Origin: Flavobacterium sp. N2820
Lineage (GTDB): Bacteria; Bacteroidota; Bacteroidia; Flavobacteriales; Flavobacteriaceae
Assembly: GCF_025947285.1 (NCBI RefSeq)
Contig: NZ_CP110008.1
Location: forward strand, 1,116,001 to 1,180,000
Reading direction: 5' to 3'
DNA length: 64,000 nucleotides
In this document: positions 18,136 to 26,352 of the stretch, piece by piece
Position numbering within the stretch: the first letter of the stretch is position 1
Layout: each line of letters begins with the position of its first letter
Position numbers and translations under genes: made by a program
Notes under the pieces: model-generated
The model's input: only the letters and a program-made list of their open reading frames with translations
Told to the model about the DNA's origin: nothing
The model's database searches: none

Positions 18136-19314
18136 TTGAATATTGAACAACTTTTACATATTGAAATCCAAGATTTTATTGCAGATAACTTAGGCTCTGA
18201 TAGCGCAAAATTAGCGTTAAAGAAAAACCCATTCCCAGCAATAAATTATACCGAAATCATCCATCAAATAGTTTCCAAAAAGAAAGCAAAAGATAAATTA
18301 CCAACTTGGTTTTCAACAAAAAACATCATCTATCCTGAGAAAATTTCAATTGAACAAACTTCTTCAGAACTTACCGCAAAATACAAAGCTTCGTTGGTTT
18401 CTGGCAAAAATTTAATCGATTGTACTGGCGGATTTGGCATTGATGATTACTACTTTGCACAACAATTTGAAATGGTTACTCATTGTGAAATCAATTCAGA
18501 ATTATCAAAAATTGTACAGCATAATTTCGAACAATTAAAAACCAAAAATATAACTTGTATTTCTGGCGATAGCGCCGATATTTTAAGACAATTGAATCAA
18601 CATTTTGATTGCATTTATATAGATCCTTCAAGACGAAATGATGCCAAAGGAAAAGTGTTTTTATTAGCCGACTGTTTACCAAATGTTGTTGATTTACAAG
18701 ATTTTTATTATCAATATTCAGACACTATTTTAATCAAAACTGCACCCATTTTAGATATTCAAGCTGGTTTAAACGAATTAAAAAACGTTGCTTCGATTCA
18801 TATTGTAGCAGTTGAAAATGAAGTGAAAGAATTGTTATGGAAAATCAAAAAATCATTTGTGAATCAACCCGAAATTATTGCAGTTAATATTGAAAAACAG
18901 CAAATCGTTTCAACAATAATCCAACTTTCAAAAAACTACCAAGCAACATATAGTTTACCCAAAAAATATCTTTATGAACCCAATGCTTCATTATTGAAAA
19001 CGGGTGGATTTGAAGCCATTTCCGAGCTATTTGCATTGGATAAATTGCACCAACATTCGCATCTATACACCGCTAATGAAATTAAAGATTTTCAAGGCAG
19101 AAGATTTGAAATTATGCACGAAATTCCGTTTCAAAAAAACGACTTAAAAAAACACATTCAAAACCAAAAAATGAATGTCACAACACGAAATTTTCCGTTA
19201 AAAGTAGAAGACATCAAAAAGAAATATAAAATTAGTGATGGTGGCACATTGTTTGCTTTTTTTACCACAAACATAAAAAACGAAAAAATAGTTTTACTTT
19301 GCACAAAAATTTAA
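18136..19314 (+). CDS. Class I SAM-dependent methyltransferase with THUMP-like domain
   Basis: 392 residues. A Rossmann methyltransferase core at about 90-230 has NLIDCTGGFGIDDYYFA (SAM loop), HCEINSELSKIV, SGDSADIL and IYIDPSRR as the catalytic DPxR-type motif. A C-terminal THUMP-like region follows (about 290-392). Such proteins are thought to modify RNA; the target is unknown. The start is an unusual TTG two bases after the preceding stop. It gives MNIEQLLHIEIQDFIADNL, matching the usual family N-terminus, and no nearby ATG is better. Confidence 0.85.
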   Translation: MNIEQLLHIEIQDFIADNLGSDSAKLALKKNPFPAINYTEIIHQIVSKKKAKDKLPTWFSTKNIIYPEKISIEQTSSELTAKYKASLVSGKNLIDCTGGFGIDDYYFAQQFEMVTHCEINSELSKIVQHNFEQLKTKNITCISGDSADILRQLNQHFDCIYIDPSRRNDAKGKVFLLADCLPNVVDLQDFYYQYSDTILIKTAPILDIQAGLNELKNVASIHIVAVENEVKELLWKIKKSFVNQPEIIAVNIEKQQIVSTIIQLSKNYQATYSLPKKYLYEPNASLLKTGGFEAISELFALDKLHQHSHLYTANEIKDFQGRRFEIMHEIPFQKNDLKKHIQNQKMNVTTRNFPLKVEDIKKKYKISDGGTLFAFFTTNIKNEKIVLLCTKI

Positions 19315-19319
19315 AATTC

Positions 19320-19889
19320 ATGAACAAGATACTTGCCCTTTTGCTTTTTATTCCTGTATTTGCCTTAGCACAAACCAAAGATTGCGCCTACGACATAGAA
19401 GAGAAAACCGATTCAACATCATTAAAAGTGTTGCCTCAAAAATTAATGCACGAGAAAATTTTTGGTAGTTCAAGCGATTACTTGTTCTTTTCTCTTGTAA
19501 ATGAGGATGAAGTTCCCATTTTAAATATGCAATTACTCCAAAAAAGTAACGATTTTATACCAACCAATTGTCTTGGCAAAAGTTCAAAAGTATTCATTCA
19601 ATTAGACAATGGAAAAATCATCACATTAGTCAATGCATTTGAAGAAATTTGTAGCGATTTGAATTATGATGCTACAACTAAAAATAACATTAGAATTTTA
19701 AATGCGTTTTTCTATTTTACAAAAACCAACTACGAAGAGCTAAAAAATAGTCCAATAGCGTTAATGCGTATTCAATTTGCAGGAGAAACCAAAGATTTTG
19801 TTTTAAAAGCCGAATTAGAATCAGAAACGTTAAAAACAAAATCAAATCCAGCGCGCTATTTTATGGAATATTTGAAGTGTGTGGAGTAA
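19320..19889 (+). CDS. Exported protein of unknown function
   Basis: 189 residues starting at an ATG with a clear signal peptide (MNKILALLLFIPVFALAQ). The mature part contains a few cysteines (in DCAYDIE, TNCLGK, EEICSD and LKCVE) that could form disulfides. No known domain is recognised. It lies 5 bases after the methyltransferase stop and is probably in its operon. A second small exported protein follows 11 bases on. Confidence 0.65.
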   Translation: MNKILALLLFIPVFALAQTKDCAYDIEEKTDSTSLKVLPQKLMHEKIFGSSSDYLFFSLVNEDEVPILNMQLLQKSNDFIPTNCLGKSSKVFIQLDNGKIITLVNAFEEICSDLNYDATTKNNIRILNAFFYFTKTNYEELKNSPIALMRIQFAGETKDFVLKAELESETLKTKSNPARYFMEYLKCVE

Positions 19890-19900
19890 TATTTATAATT

Positions 19901-20353
19901 ATGAGAGTAATTTATCTAATTCTAGTATGTTTTCTTTTTAATTTTAATGTAATGTCACAGGAAAGTAAATTAAACAATCCTTCTAAACTTACTATTGAAT
20001 TCATAAAAGACTATAAAAAATGGAATGATTTTGCTTATAATCTGAGTCAAACCAATACCAATGATGAAAAAATAGAACTTGAATACAAAAAATTAATCTC
20101 AAAATATTGCCAATCAAGTAAAACCCATCAAGGAATATCTTATGGAAGCAATTCTAATCATTGTCCTGATCAAGAAAAAATAATCAAAGAAGTTATCAAA
20201 AAAAACAAAGCCATAATTACTACAAAATTTAGAGACAAAGAATTTGACTATTTAGAATCAGATTATGAGTATCATTTTATAAAAGTAGATGAAAAATGGT
20301 TTTTAGAGGAAATATATCTAATTGACGAAGAGGGAAAATATGAAGGGATTTAA
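19901..20353 (+). CDS. Small exported protein of unknown function
   Basis: 150 residues. A hydrophobic signal (MRVIYLILVCFLFNFNVMSQ) is followed by a lysine- and glutamate-rich body. The C-terminal part (FDYLESDYEYHFIKVDEKWFLEEIYLID) resembles the beta-strand layout of NTF2-like/DUF3828-type secreted domains, but this is only an impression. The start at 19901 is chosen because the signal peptide begins there, not at the upstream 19877 codon. Likely last gene of the operon that begins with the permease. Confidence 0.6.
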   Translation: MRVIYLILVCFLFNFNVMSQESKLNNPSKLTIEFIKDYKKWNDFAYNLSQTNTNDEKIELEYKKLISKYCQSSKTHQGISYGSNSNHCPDQEKIIKEVIKKNKAIITTKFRDKEFDYLESDYEYHFIKVDEKWFLEEIYLIDEEGKYEGI

Positions 20354-20428
20354 TTATGATATTATCTTAAAAATTGAAATTCAACCAGTTATCATTTATT
20401 GCACTTAACAAATAGAGTGAATAAAATT

Positions 20429-20908
20429 CTATTTCAAATCTAAATGGAGTTCCATTATTGGTAAAAACCTATCTTTTATAGAGGTGTCTATTTGTCCAAT
20501 CGTTTTGAAACCGTGTTTTTTATAAAAATTCTCAGCGTTTGGATCAGCTTCGAGAACTACTTTTTGAAATTTTAAAGCTTTACATCTGTCTAAAAAATCA
20601 CTCATTAAAAATGTTCCCAATCCTAATCCTATATATTCAGGAAGTAAGAATAAATTATCCAATTGAACCACATTTTCTTCTAAAATAACATAAGAATAAT
20701 AACCAACAACCAAATCATTCATTACCAATTTATACACTTCGTTTGTTCCAATGTAATTTGTGGCTATCGTCAATTGTGAAGACCAACTCTCCATTTGTTC
20801 GTTAGAATAACCCCAATGCGCTTTTGACTTTTTGGTAATATCAGTCAAAATTTTAGCATCTTCTGTGATGGCTTTCGATATAATGGTTTTGTTAAATTGT
20901 TCTTCCAT
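20429..20908 (-). CDS. GNAT-family N-acetyltransferase
   Basis: 159 residues. The acetyl-CoA loop region reads LFLLPEYIGLGLGTFLMSDFLD, followed by VVLEADPNAENFYKKHGF, which is the typical end of a GNAT fold. It probably acetylates a small molecule or protein N-terminus; the substrate is unknown. The frame is open to 20965, but the ATG at 20908 (MEEQFNKTIISKA) gives the normal GNAT start and leaves a short gap to the upstream gene on the same strand. Confidence 0.85.
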   Translation of the reverse strand: MEEQFNKTIISKAITEDAKILTDITKKSKAHWGYSNEQMESWSSQLTIATNYIGTNEVYKLVMNDLVVGYYSYVILEENVVQLDNLFLLPEYIGLGLGTFLMSDFLDRCKALKFQKVVLEADPNAENFYKKHGFKTIGQIDTSIKDRFLPIMELHLDLK

Positions 20909-20949
20909 GAGTGAATTAGTATAAATATCAAGTAAAACTAAAATGCCTT

Positions 20950-21441
20950 TTATTCCAATTGCCATTCAAAAAATTCTTCTTCAATAGAAAGTACAATTCG
21001 CTCCGATTTTCCATTTTCAATTTTCCAATGAGCAGAATAACTTCCAGCTCCATCAGAAAAAAATGCAAAAAGAATATAATGATCTTTAAATCTTTTTAAT
21101 TCGAATTGTGATTCAAAAAGCGCTCCAGAAAAATTCGGGTTAAACATTTGACTAGTTTCTAAAGGAATTCTTTTTTGACTTATAATTAATTCTAATTTCT
21201 TTAATTCATTTTTCGGAAAATCTAATCCTCTATCAGAACCAAACCAATCTTGTTTGTCAATTTTACACAAATATCTTAAATCACTTTCTAAACAATATTC
21301 AAAGGTATGTTTAGAAGTATCAAACTGTTGTATTTCCCAATAAATACTAGTATTATCATCTATTTTAATAGTACCATTTTTTTGTCCAAATAAATTTGAA
21401 AATGAAATTATAAATACTAATACTTGAATTGTAGTTGTCAT
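20950..21441 (-). CDS. Exported protein of unknown function
   Basis: 163 residues with a signal peptide at the N-terminus (MTTTIQVLVFIISFSNLFGQ). The mature domain is beta-rich and contains FFSDGAGSYSAHWKIENGKSE, which suggests an immunity-like or lipocalin-like sandwich, but I recognise no family. It lies upstream of the acetyltransferase gene on the same strand and may share a transcript. Nothing in it suggests an enzyme. Confidence 0.6.
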   Translation of the reverse strand: MTTTIQVLVFIISFSNLFGQKNGTIKIDDNTSIYWEIQQFDTSKHTFEYCLESDLRYLCKIDKQDWFGSDRGLDFPKNELKKLELIISQKRIPLETSQMFNPNFSGALFESQFELKRFKDHYILFAFFSDGAGSYSAHWKIENGKSERIVLSIEEEFFEWQLE

Positions 21442-21515
21442 TTAAATTATTTTTTAGCCTTTAAGCATTCTCAAATATACCTAAATTCCAAAAATAATCA
21501 AGAAACTATAAAAAA

Positions 21516-21546
21516 CAAAAAAGCCTTGCGTTTGCAAGGCTTTTTT
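21516..21546 (-). terminator. Terminator of the tRNA operon
   Basis: AAGCCTTGC at 21521-21529 pairs with GCAAGGCTT at 21534-21542, with A/T runs on both sides. On the minus strand it begins right after the 3' end of tRNA-Arg and ends in a U-run. Confidence 0.88.
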
Positions 21547-21547
21547 G

Positions 21548-21621
21548 TGATCGCGCCAGGATTCGAACCTGGGACCTACTCATTAGAAGTGAGTTGCTCT
21601 ATCCAGCTGAGCTACGCAACC
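21548..21621 (-). tRNA. tRNA-Arg (anticodon TCT)
   Basis: On the minus strand a complete cloverleaf can be read. Acceptor GGTTGCG pairs with CGCGATC (with G-T pairs) and the discriminator is A. The D arm is GCTC/GAGC. The anticodon stem ACTCA/TGAGT holds loop CTTCTAA with TCT, and the T arm is CCAGG-TTCGAAT-CCTGG. It reads AGA codons. CCA is not encoded. Last tRNA of a three-gene operon. Confidence 0.96.
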
Positions 21622-21634
21622 TATTTTATTTTTG

Positions 21635-21709
21635 TCGGGGTGGCAGGATTCGAACCTGCGGCCTCCTGCTCCCAAAGCAGGCGCGATAACCGGGCTACGC
21701 TACACCCCG
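21635..21709 (-). tRNA. tRNA-Pro (anticodon TGG)
   Basis: Acceptor CGGGGTG pairs with CACCCCG and the discriminator is A. The anticodon stem is CCTGC/GCAGG with loop TTTGGGA, giving TGG. The T arm is GCAGG-TTCGAAT-CCTGC. It reads CCA and, by wobble, other proline codons. CCA end not encoded. Middle gene of the operon. Confidence 0.96.
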
Positions 21710-21722
21710 AAGACAAAAAAAG

Positions 21723-21806
21723 CGGAGAGACAGGGACTCGAACCCTGGCGACGGTTACCCGTCGACAGATTAGCAATCTGCTCCGTTACCACTCCGGCAC
21801 CTCTCC
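21723..21806 (-). tRNA. tRNA-Ser (anticodon GCT)
   Basis: A class II tRNA of 84 bases. Acceptor GGAGAGG pairs with TCTCTCC and the discriminator is G. The anticodon stem is CAGAT/ATCTG around GCT, with a long variable arm (GTCGACGGGTAACCGTCG) typical of serine tRNAs. The T arm is CAGGG-TTCGAGT-CCCTG. It reads AGC and AGU. First gene of the operon, about 30 bases after its promoter. Confidence 0.96.
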
Positions 21807-21841
21807 TTTAATTCTGCAAGAACTTATCTTTTTTGCGGTTG

Positions 21842-21872
21842 CAAATGTATGTTTTCATTCGTTAATATACAA
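21842..21872 (-). promoter_or_regulatory. Bacteroidota-type promoter of the tRNA operon
   Basis: Read on the minus strand, TTG (21872-21870) is followed by 20 bases and then TACATTTG (21849-21842). This fits the phylum's sigma-70 form of TTG, about 19 bases, TAnnTTTG. Transcription should begin near 21836, about 30 bases before tRNA-Ser. Confidence 0.65.
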
Positions 21873-22127
21873 CTATTATTAGACTTTTTTTATTTATTTT
21901 TAAATATAAATCTTAAAAGTGCTTATATTCAATACAATAACATTATCCAAAAAAACAGATAATTTTAATTATTTTACAAAAACAGTATTTCCTTTTTGTT
22001 TTATAATCATTTTCTCAAATTATCAATACCCAATTTCATTTCCCCTTTTTATTAGAATTATGATATTTTCTTTATCCAAATTAGAATAAAATTAGTAAAT
22101 TCGCAATTCAAATTAAAAATCACAATC
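21873..22127. other. Gene-free AT-rich gap between the tRNA promoter and the thiolase gene
   Basis: Very AT-rich sequence with no protein-like frame, no hairpin terminator and no repeat that I can see. The last 40 bases (TAAATTCGC near 22096) may include the thiolase promoter, but the match to TAnnTTTG is imperfect. Confidence 0.5.
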
Positions 22128-23306
22128 ATGAGCAAAAAAGTAGTTATAGTTTCTGCCGTAAGAACTCCAATTGGAAGTTTTATGGGAGCTTTATCAAGTG
22201 TACCTGCTACAAAATTAGGAGCAGCTGCTATTAAAGGTGCTTTAAATAAAATCAATTTAGACCCAAAACTTGTTGACGAAGTATTAATGGGTAATGTAGT
22301 TCAAGCCGGAAACGGTCAAGCTCCTGCAAGACAAGCCGCTTTATATGCTGGTTTATCTGAAAATGTTGCTTGTACTACTGTAAATAAAGTTTGTGCTTCG
22401 GGTATGAAAGCTGTTATGCAAGGTGCTCAAGCCATCATGGCGGGTGATGCTGAAATTGTGGTTGCTGGTGGAATGGAAAACATGAGTTTGATTCCTCATT
22501 ACGTACACTTAAGAAATGGTGTAAAATTTGGACCAACTTCTTTAGTAGACGGCATGCAAAAAGACGGACTTACTGATGCTTATGACAACAATGCAATGGG
22601 TGTTTGTGCTGATTTATGTGCATCAGAATATAACTTCACTAGAGAAGATCAAGATAACTTCGCAATTCAGTCTTACGAACGTTCGGCAGCCGCTTGGGAA
22701 GCCGGTAGATTTGATGCAGAAATTGTCCCTGTAGAAGTTCCTCAAAGAAGAGGTGATGCTATTGTTGTAACAAAAGATGAAGAATATACCAATGTTAAAT
22801 TAGATAAAATCCCTTCTTTAGCACCCGTTTTTACCAAAGAGGGTACGGTTACAGCGGCAAATGCTTCTACTATTAATGACGGAGCTGCAGCATTAGTTTT
22901 AATGAGCGAAGAAAAAGCACAAGCTTTAGGATTAACTCCATTAGCCTATATCAAATCATACGCAGATGCGGCTCAAGAACCAAAATGGTTTACAACTGCA
23001 CCTGCAAAAGCATTACCAAAAGCATTAGAAAAAGCTGGCTTATCTGTTTCAGATGTAGATTTCTTTGAATTCAACGAAGCTTTTGCTGTGGTTGGATTAG
23101 CAAATGCAAAAATCTTAGGATTAGATAATTCTAAAATAAATGTAAACGGTGGTGCAGTATCTTTAGGTCATCCTCTTGGTTGCTCAGGGGCGCGTATTAT
23201 CGTAACATTAATCAGTGTTTTAAATCAAAATAATGCAAAAATTGGTGCGGCCGCAATTTGTAATGGTGGTGGTGGTGCTTCTGCAATTGTGATTGAAAGA
23301 GCATAA
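22128..23306 (+). CDS. Acetyl-CoA C-acyltransferase (thiolase)
   Basis: 392 residues, normal thiolase length. The acyl-accepting Cys lies in NKVCASGMKAV near residue 88. The C-terminal half carries FFEFNEAFAV, GGAVSLGHPLGCSGAR with the catalytic His, and CNGGGGASA with the second Cys. Thiolases condense or cleave acyl-CoA, in acetoacetyl-CoA formation or beta-oxidation. The frame begins MSKKVVIVSAVRTPIGSFMG, typical of acetyl-CoA acetyltransferases (AtoB type). Its direction in vivo cannot be told, as no other fatty-acid genes are adjacent. Confidence 0.95.
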   Translation: MSKKVVIVSAVRTPIGSFMGALSSVPATKLGAAAIKGALNKINLDPKLVDEVLMGNVVQAGNGQAPARQAALYAGLSENVACTTVNKVCASGMKAVMQGAQAIMAGDAEIVVAGGMENMSLIPHYVHLRNGVKFGPTSLVDGMQKDGLTDAYDNNAMGVCADLCASEYNFTREDQDNFAIQSYERSAAAWEAGRFDAEIVPVEVPQRRGDAIVVTKDEEYTNVKLDKIPSLAPVFTKEGTVTAANASTINDGAAALVLMSEEKAQALGLTPLAYIKSYADAAQEPKWFTTAPAKALPKALEKAGLSVSDVDFFEFNEAFAVVGLANAKILGLDNSKINVNGGAVSLGHPLGCSGARIIVTLISVLNQNNAKIGAAAICNGGGGASAIVIERA

Positions 23307-23393
23307 TTTATAACTTTTACTAATGATGAATTTTGAAATTTAATTACATTTGTAATTGAATTCATAATTCATCATTTTTTATTTAAACCAACT

Positions 23394-24155
23394 ATGTTTG
23401 GAATTTGCAATTTAGCCATTGTACCTATTAGAGCCGAAGCCAGCGACAGAAGTGAGCAAGTTTCGCAATTGCTCTTTGGCGAACACTTTAAAATTATTGA
23501 ACTTACCGCTAAATGGGCACAAGTAGAATTGGCCTATGATGGTTATGTAGGCTGGATAGATAACAAACAATATCAGCCAATAAACGAAGAACAATATTTG
23601 TTTTTAAACGAAGCTCCAAGTGTTTTAAATGCCGATTTAATCGAATATATTACAACACCAAACAATCAATTAACACCAATTCCTTTAGGTGCTTCTCTGT
23701 CATTTTTAGAGAATGAAGAAATAAACACAAGTAAATACAGTTTTGAAGGCTTGAAAGTTTGCGGTGAAAAACCAAAATCGGAATTAGTAAAAACAGCTTT
23801 TATGTATTTGAATGCGCCCTATTTATGGGGTGGAAAATCGCCATTTGGAATTGATTGCTCTGGGTTTACCCAAATGATTTACAAATTAAACGGCTATCAT
23901 CTACTACGTGATGCTTCACAACAGGCTACACAAGGCGAACCTTTGAGTTTTATTGAGGAAAGTGAGCCTGGTGATTTAGCATTTTTTGACAATGATGAAG
24001 GAAATATCATTCACGTAGGCATCATGATGGAAAATAATTACATTATTCATGCTTCAGGAAAAGTGCGAATTGATCGTTTAGACCATTTAGGAATCTATAA
24101 CGCAGACGTTAATCGACACACCCATAAATTAAGAGTTATTAAAAAGATAATTTAA
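23394..24155 (+). CDS. NlpC/P60 cell-wall hydrolase with SH3-like N-terminus
   Basis: 253 residues. Residues about 1-130 contain SH3b-like strands (IVPIRAEASDRSEQVSQLLF, WAQVELAYDGYVGWI). Residues about 130-253 are the NlpC/P60 C40 peptidase with the catalytic Cys in GIDCSGFTQMIY, His in NIIHVGIMM and a third polar site in IIHASGKVRID. It probably cleaves gamma-D-Glu-diaminopimelate bonds in peptidoglycan stems. No signal peptide is evident, so it may act on recycled muropeptides in the cytoplasm. A terminator follows and porX is next. Confidence 0.92.
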   Translation: MFGICNLAIVPIRAEASDRSEQVSQLLFGEHFKIIELTAKWAQVELAYDGYVGWIDNKQYQPINEEQYLFLNEAPSVLNADLIEYITTPNNQLTPIPLGASLSFLENEEINTSKYSFEGLKVCGEKPKSELVKTAFMYLNAPYLWGGKSPFGIDCSGFTQMIYKLNGYHLLRDASQQATQGEPLSFIEESEPGDLAFFDNDEGNIIHVGIMMENNYIIHASGKVRIDRLDHLGIYNADVNRHTHKLRVIKKII

Positions 24156-24180
24156 TCCTGATGTTGTCAGGATTTTTTTA
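24153..24180 (+). terminator. Intrinsic terminator after the NlpC/P60 gene
   Basis: AATCCTGA at 24154-24161 pairs with TCAGGATT at 24167-24174, followed by a T-run. It overlaps the stop codon region of the hydrolase gene and separates it from porX. Confidence 0.85.
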
Positions 24181-24261
24181 TGGAAATAAGTTAAAACTTT
24201 ATACTTTTCTTAATACATTCAACGTTTACAATGTACTAACTTGCACACAAATTAAGAAGAA

Positions 24262-25815
24262 ATGAGCCAGATAAAAATACTTTGGGTAGATGATGAAATT
24301 GATTTATTAAAACCACATATTCTTTTTTTAGAAAAGAAAAATTACCATGTAACAACTTGCAACAACGGCCAAGATGCCATTGATTTATTTGATACCGAAA
24401 ACTTTGACATTGTTTTTTTAGATGAAAATATGCCAGGTTTAAGTGGTTTAGAAACCTTAGCAGAAATCAAAGAAAAAAAATCTTCAGTTCCAGTAATTAT
24501 GATTACAAAAAGTGAAGAAGAATATATTATGGAAGAAGCTATCGGTTCTAAAATTGCTGATTATTTGATAAAACCCGTGAATCCAAATCAGATTTTATTG
24601 AGTTTGAAGAAGAATTTAGACCATTCGCGATTGGTTTCAGAGAAAACTACTTTGGATTATCAAAAAGAGTTCCGCAAAATTGCAATGGACATGGCTATGG
24701 TGCGCTCCTATGAAGATTGGGTTGAATTGTACAAAAAACTATTGTTTTGGGAACTACAACTTGAAAATATAGAAGACCAAAGTATGGTTGAAATTCTTGA
24801 AAGTCAAAAAGCCGAAGCCAATGCACAGTTTGGTAAATTTATCGAACGTAATTATGAAGATTGGTTTACTCCAAAAGCAGACAAACCAGTACTTTCTCAT
24901 GAAATTTTTGGTGAGTTAGTTGCGCCTGAAATCCGTAAAAAAGACAAACCCATTCTATTTGTAGTAATTGATAACTTGCGTTATGATCAATGGAAAGCAT
25001 TTGAAAGTATCGTAAATAATCACTACAAATTAGAAAAAGAAGTGAGCTACTTCTCTATTTTACCAACAGCTACACAATATGCACGTAATGCCATTTTCTC
25101 TGGTTTAACGCCTTTAGAAATGGAAAAGAAATTTCCGCAATATTGGAAAAATGATGTAGATGAAGGTGGAAAAAATTTATTTGAAGCCGAATTTTTAACC
25201 GAACAATTGAAACGTTTGGGATTAAACATCAAGCAAGAATATTATAAAATAACCAATTTTGCCTCAGGAAAAAAGCTTGCAGACAACTTCAAATCGTTAA
25301 AAAACAATGATTTGACTACTATTGTTTACAACTTTGTAGATATGCTTTCACATGCAAAAACTGAAATGGATGTGGTCAAAGAATTGGCTTCTAACGATAA
25401 AGCCTATCGCTCATTAACCGTGAGTTGGTTTAAGAATTCTCCCCTATTAGACATGATTCAACAAGCACAACAACAAGGCTTTAAACTAATTTTAACCACA
25501 GACCATGGTACCATAAATTGTAAAAATCCATCAAAAGTAATTGGTGATAAAAACACCAGTTTAAACCTTCGTTACAAAACAGGAAGAAGTTTAACCTACG
25601 AAGACAAGGATGTTTTTGCAGTAAAAGACCCAAAAACAATCGGTTTACCTGCGTTAAACATGAGTAGTTCGTTCATTTTTGCAAAAAATGATTTATTTTT
25701 GGCATACGTAAACAACTACAATCATTACGTGAGCTATTACCGAAATACCTATCAACATGGAGGAATATCATTGGAAGAAATGGTGATTCCGTTTTTAGTT
25801 TTAGAACCAAGGTAA
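24262..25815 (+). CDS. porX: PorX, response regulator with PglZ-type phosphatase domain
   Basis: 517 residues. The receiver domain (1-120) has acidic pocket residues in WVDDE, the phosphoacceptor Asp54 in IVFLDENMPG, and the conserved Lys in YLIKPVNP. The remaining 390 residues form a PglZ/alkaline-phosphatase-superfamily domain, with metal-binding signs in VVIDNLRYDQW and LTTDHGT. PorX is known to regulate the type IX secretion system with the kinase PorY and a dedicated sigma factor, and its effector domain acts on nucleotide signals. Neither partner is in this window. tsaE follows by 42 bases. Confidence 0.95.
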   Translation: MSQIKILWVDDEIDLLKPHILFLEKKNYHVTTCNNGQDAIDLFDTENFDIVFLDENMPGLSGLETLAEIKEKKSSVPVIMITKSEEEYIMEEAIGSKIADYLIKPVNPNQILLSLKKNLDHSRLVSEKTTLDYQKEFRKIAMDMAMVRSYEDWVELYKKLLFWELQLENIEDQSMVEILESQKAEANAQFGKFIERNYEDWFTPKADKPVLSHEIFGELVAPEIRKKDKPILFVVIDNLRYDQWKAFESIVNNHYKLEKEVSYFSILPTATQYARNAIFSGLTPLEMEKKFPQYWKNDVDEGGKNLFEAEFLTEQLKRLGLNIKQEYYKITNFASGKKLADNFKSLKNNDLTTIVYNFVDMLSHAKTEMDVVKELASNDKAYRSLTVSWFKNSPLLDMIQQAQQQGFKLILTTDHGTINCKNPSKVIGDKNTSLNLRYKTGRSLTYEDKDVFAVKDPKTIGLPALNMSSSFIFAKNDLFLAYVNNYNHYVSYYRNTYQHGGISLEEMVIPFLVLEPR

Positions 25816-25857
25816 TAGTGTTGCAATAAGTTTGAATGTACAGTTAATTTAGAATAT

Positions 25858-26271
25858 ATGACCATAATTTTTTCATTAGACGAAATCACAAACGTTGCCA
25901 AACAAATATTAGCCACGCCTTCATTAAAAAAAGTCATTACGTTTCACGCACAAATGGGCGCTGGAAAAACAACTCTTATTAAAGAATTAGTAAAAGAATT
26001 AGGGGTAAAAGATAATTCAAGTAGCCCAACATTTTCTTTGGTGAATGAATATAGAACGTTTGAAGGAGAAATCGTCTATCATTTTGATTTGTATCGATTG
26101 AATTCGGAAGAAGAAGGTTATGATATGGGATTGGATGAATATTTTTATTCTGATAATTGGTGCTTTATTGAATGGCCAGAAAAAACGCCAAATTTAATTC
26201 CAATAGACCACGCTAGCATTTCAATAAAAGTGATGGCAGATGGAAAAAGAGAATTGGTTTTAAAGAATTAG
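25858..26271 (+). CDS. tsaE: tRNA threonylcarbamoyladenosine biosynthesis ATPase TsaE
   Basis: 137 residues. Walker A is in HAQMGAGKTTLIKEL. Conserved SSPTFSLVNEY follows, then the HFDLYRL motif and a CFIEWPEK motif, the standard TsaE order. The ATPase cycle of TsaE supports the TsaBD complex that makes t6A on tRNA. Its partner tsaD is 11.5 kb upstream. It lies between porX and the dehydrogenase-like gene on the same strand. Confidence 0.95.
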   Translation: MTIIFSLDEITNVAKQILATPSLKKVITFHAQMGAGKTTLIKELVKELGVKDNSSSPTFSLVNEYRTFEGEIVYHFDLYRLNSEEEGYDMGLDEYFYSDNWCFIEWPEKTPNLIPIDHASISIKVMADGKRELVLKN

Positions 26272-26352
26272 AAGATTCTTATCCTTTTCTTTTATCTCTA
26301 TTTCCTAATTTAAAAATAATTCCTAAATTGGCACAACCAAAAAACAATCGCT

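Noticed and set aside
21424..21882. 152-codon open frame on the plus strand across the tRNA cluster
   Set aside because: It is the antisense reading of three tRNA genes (GFEPGT-type peptides are typical of this artefact).
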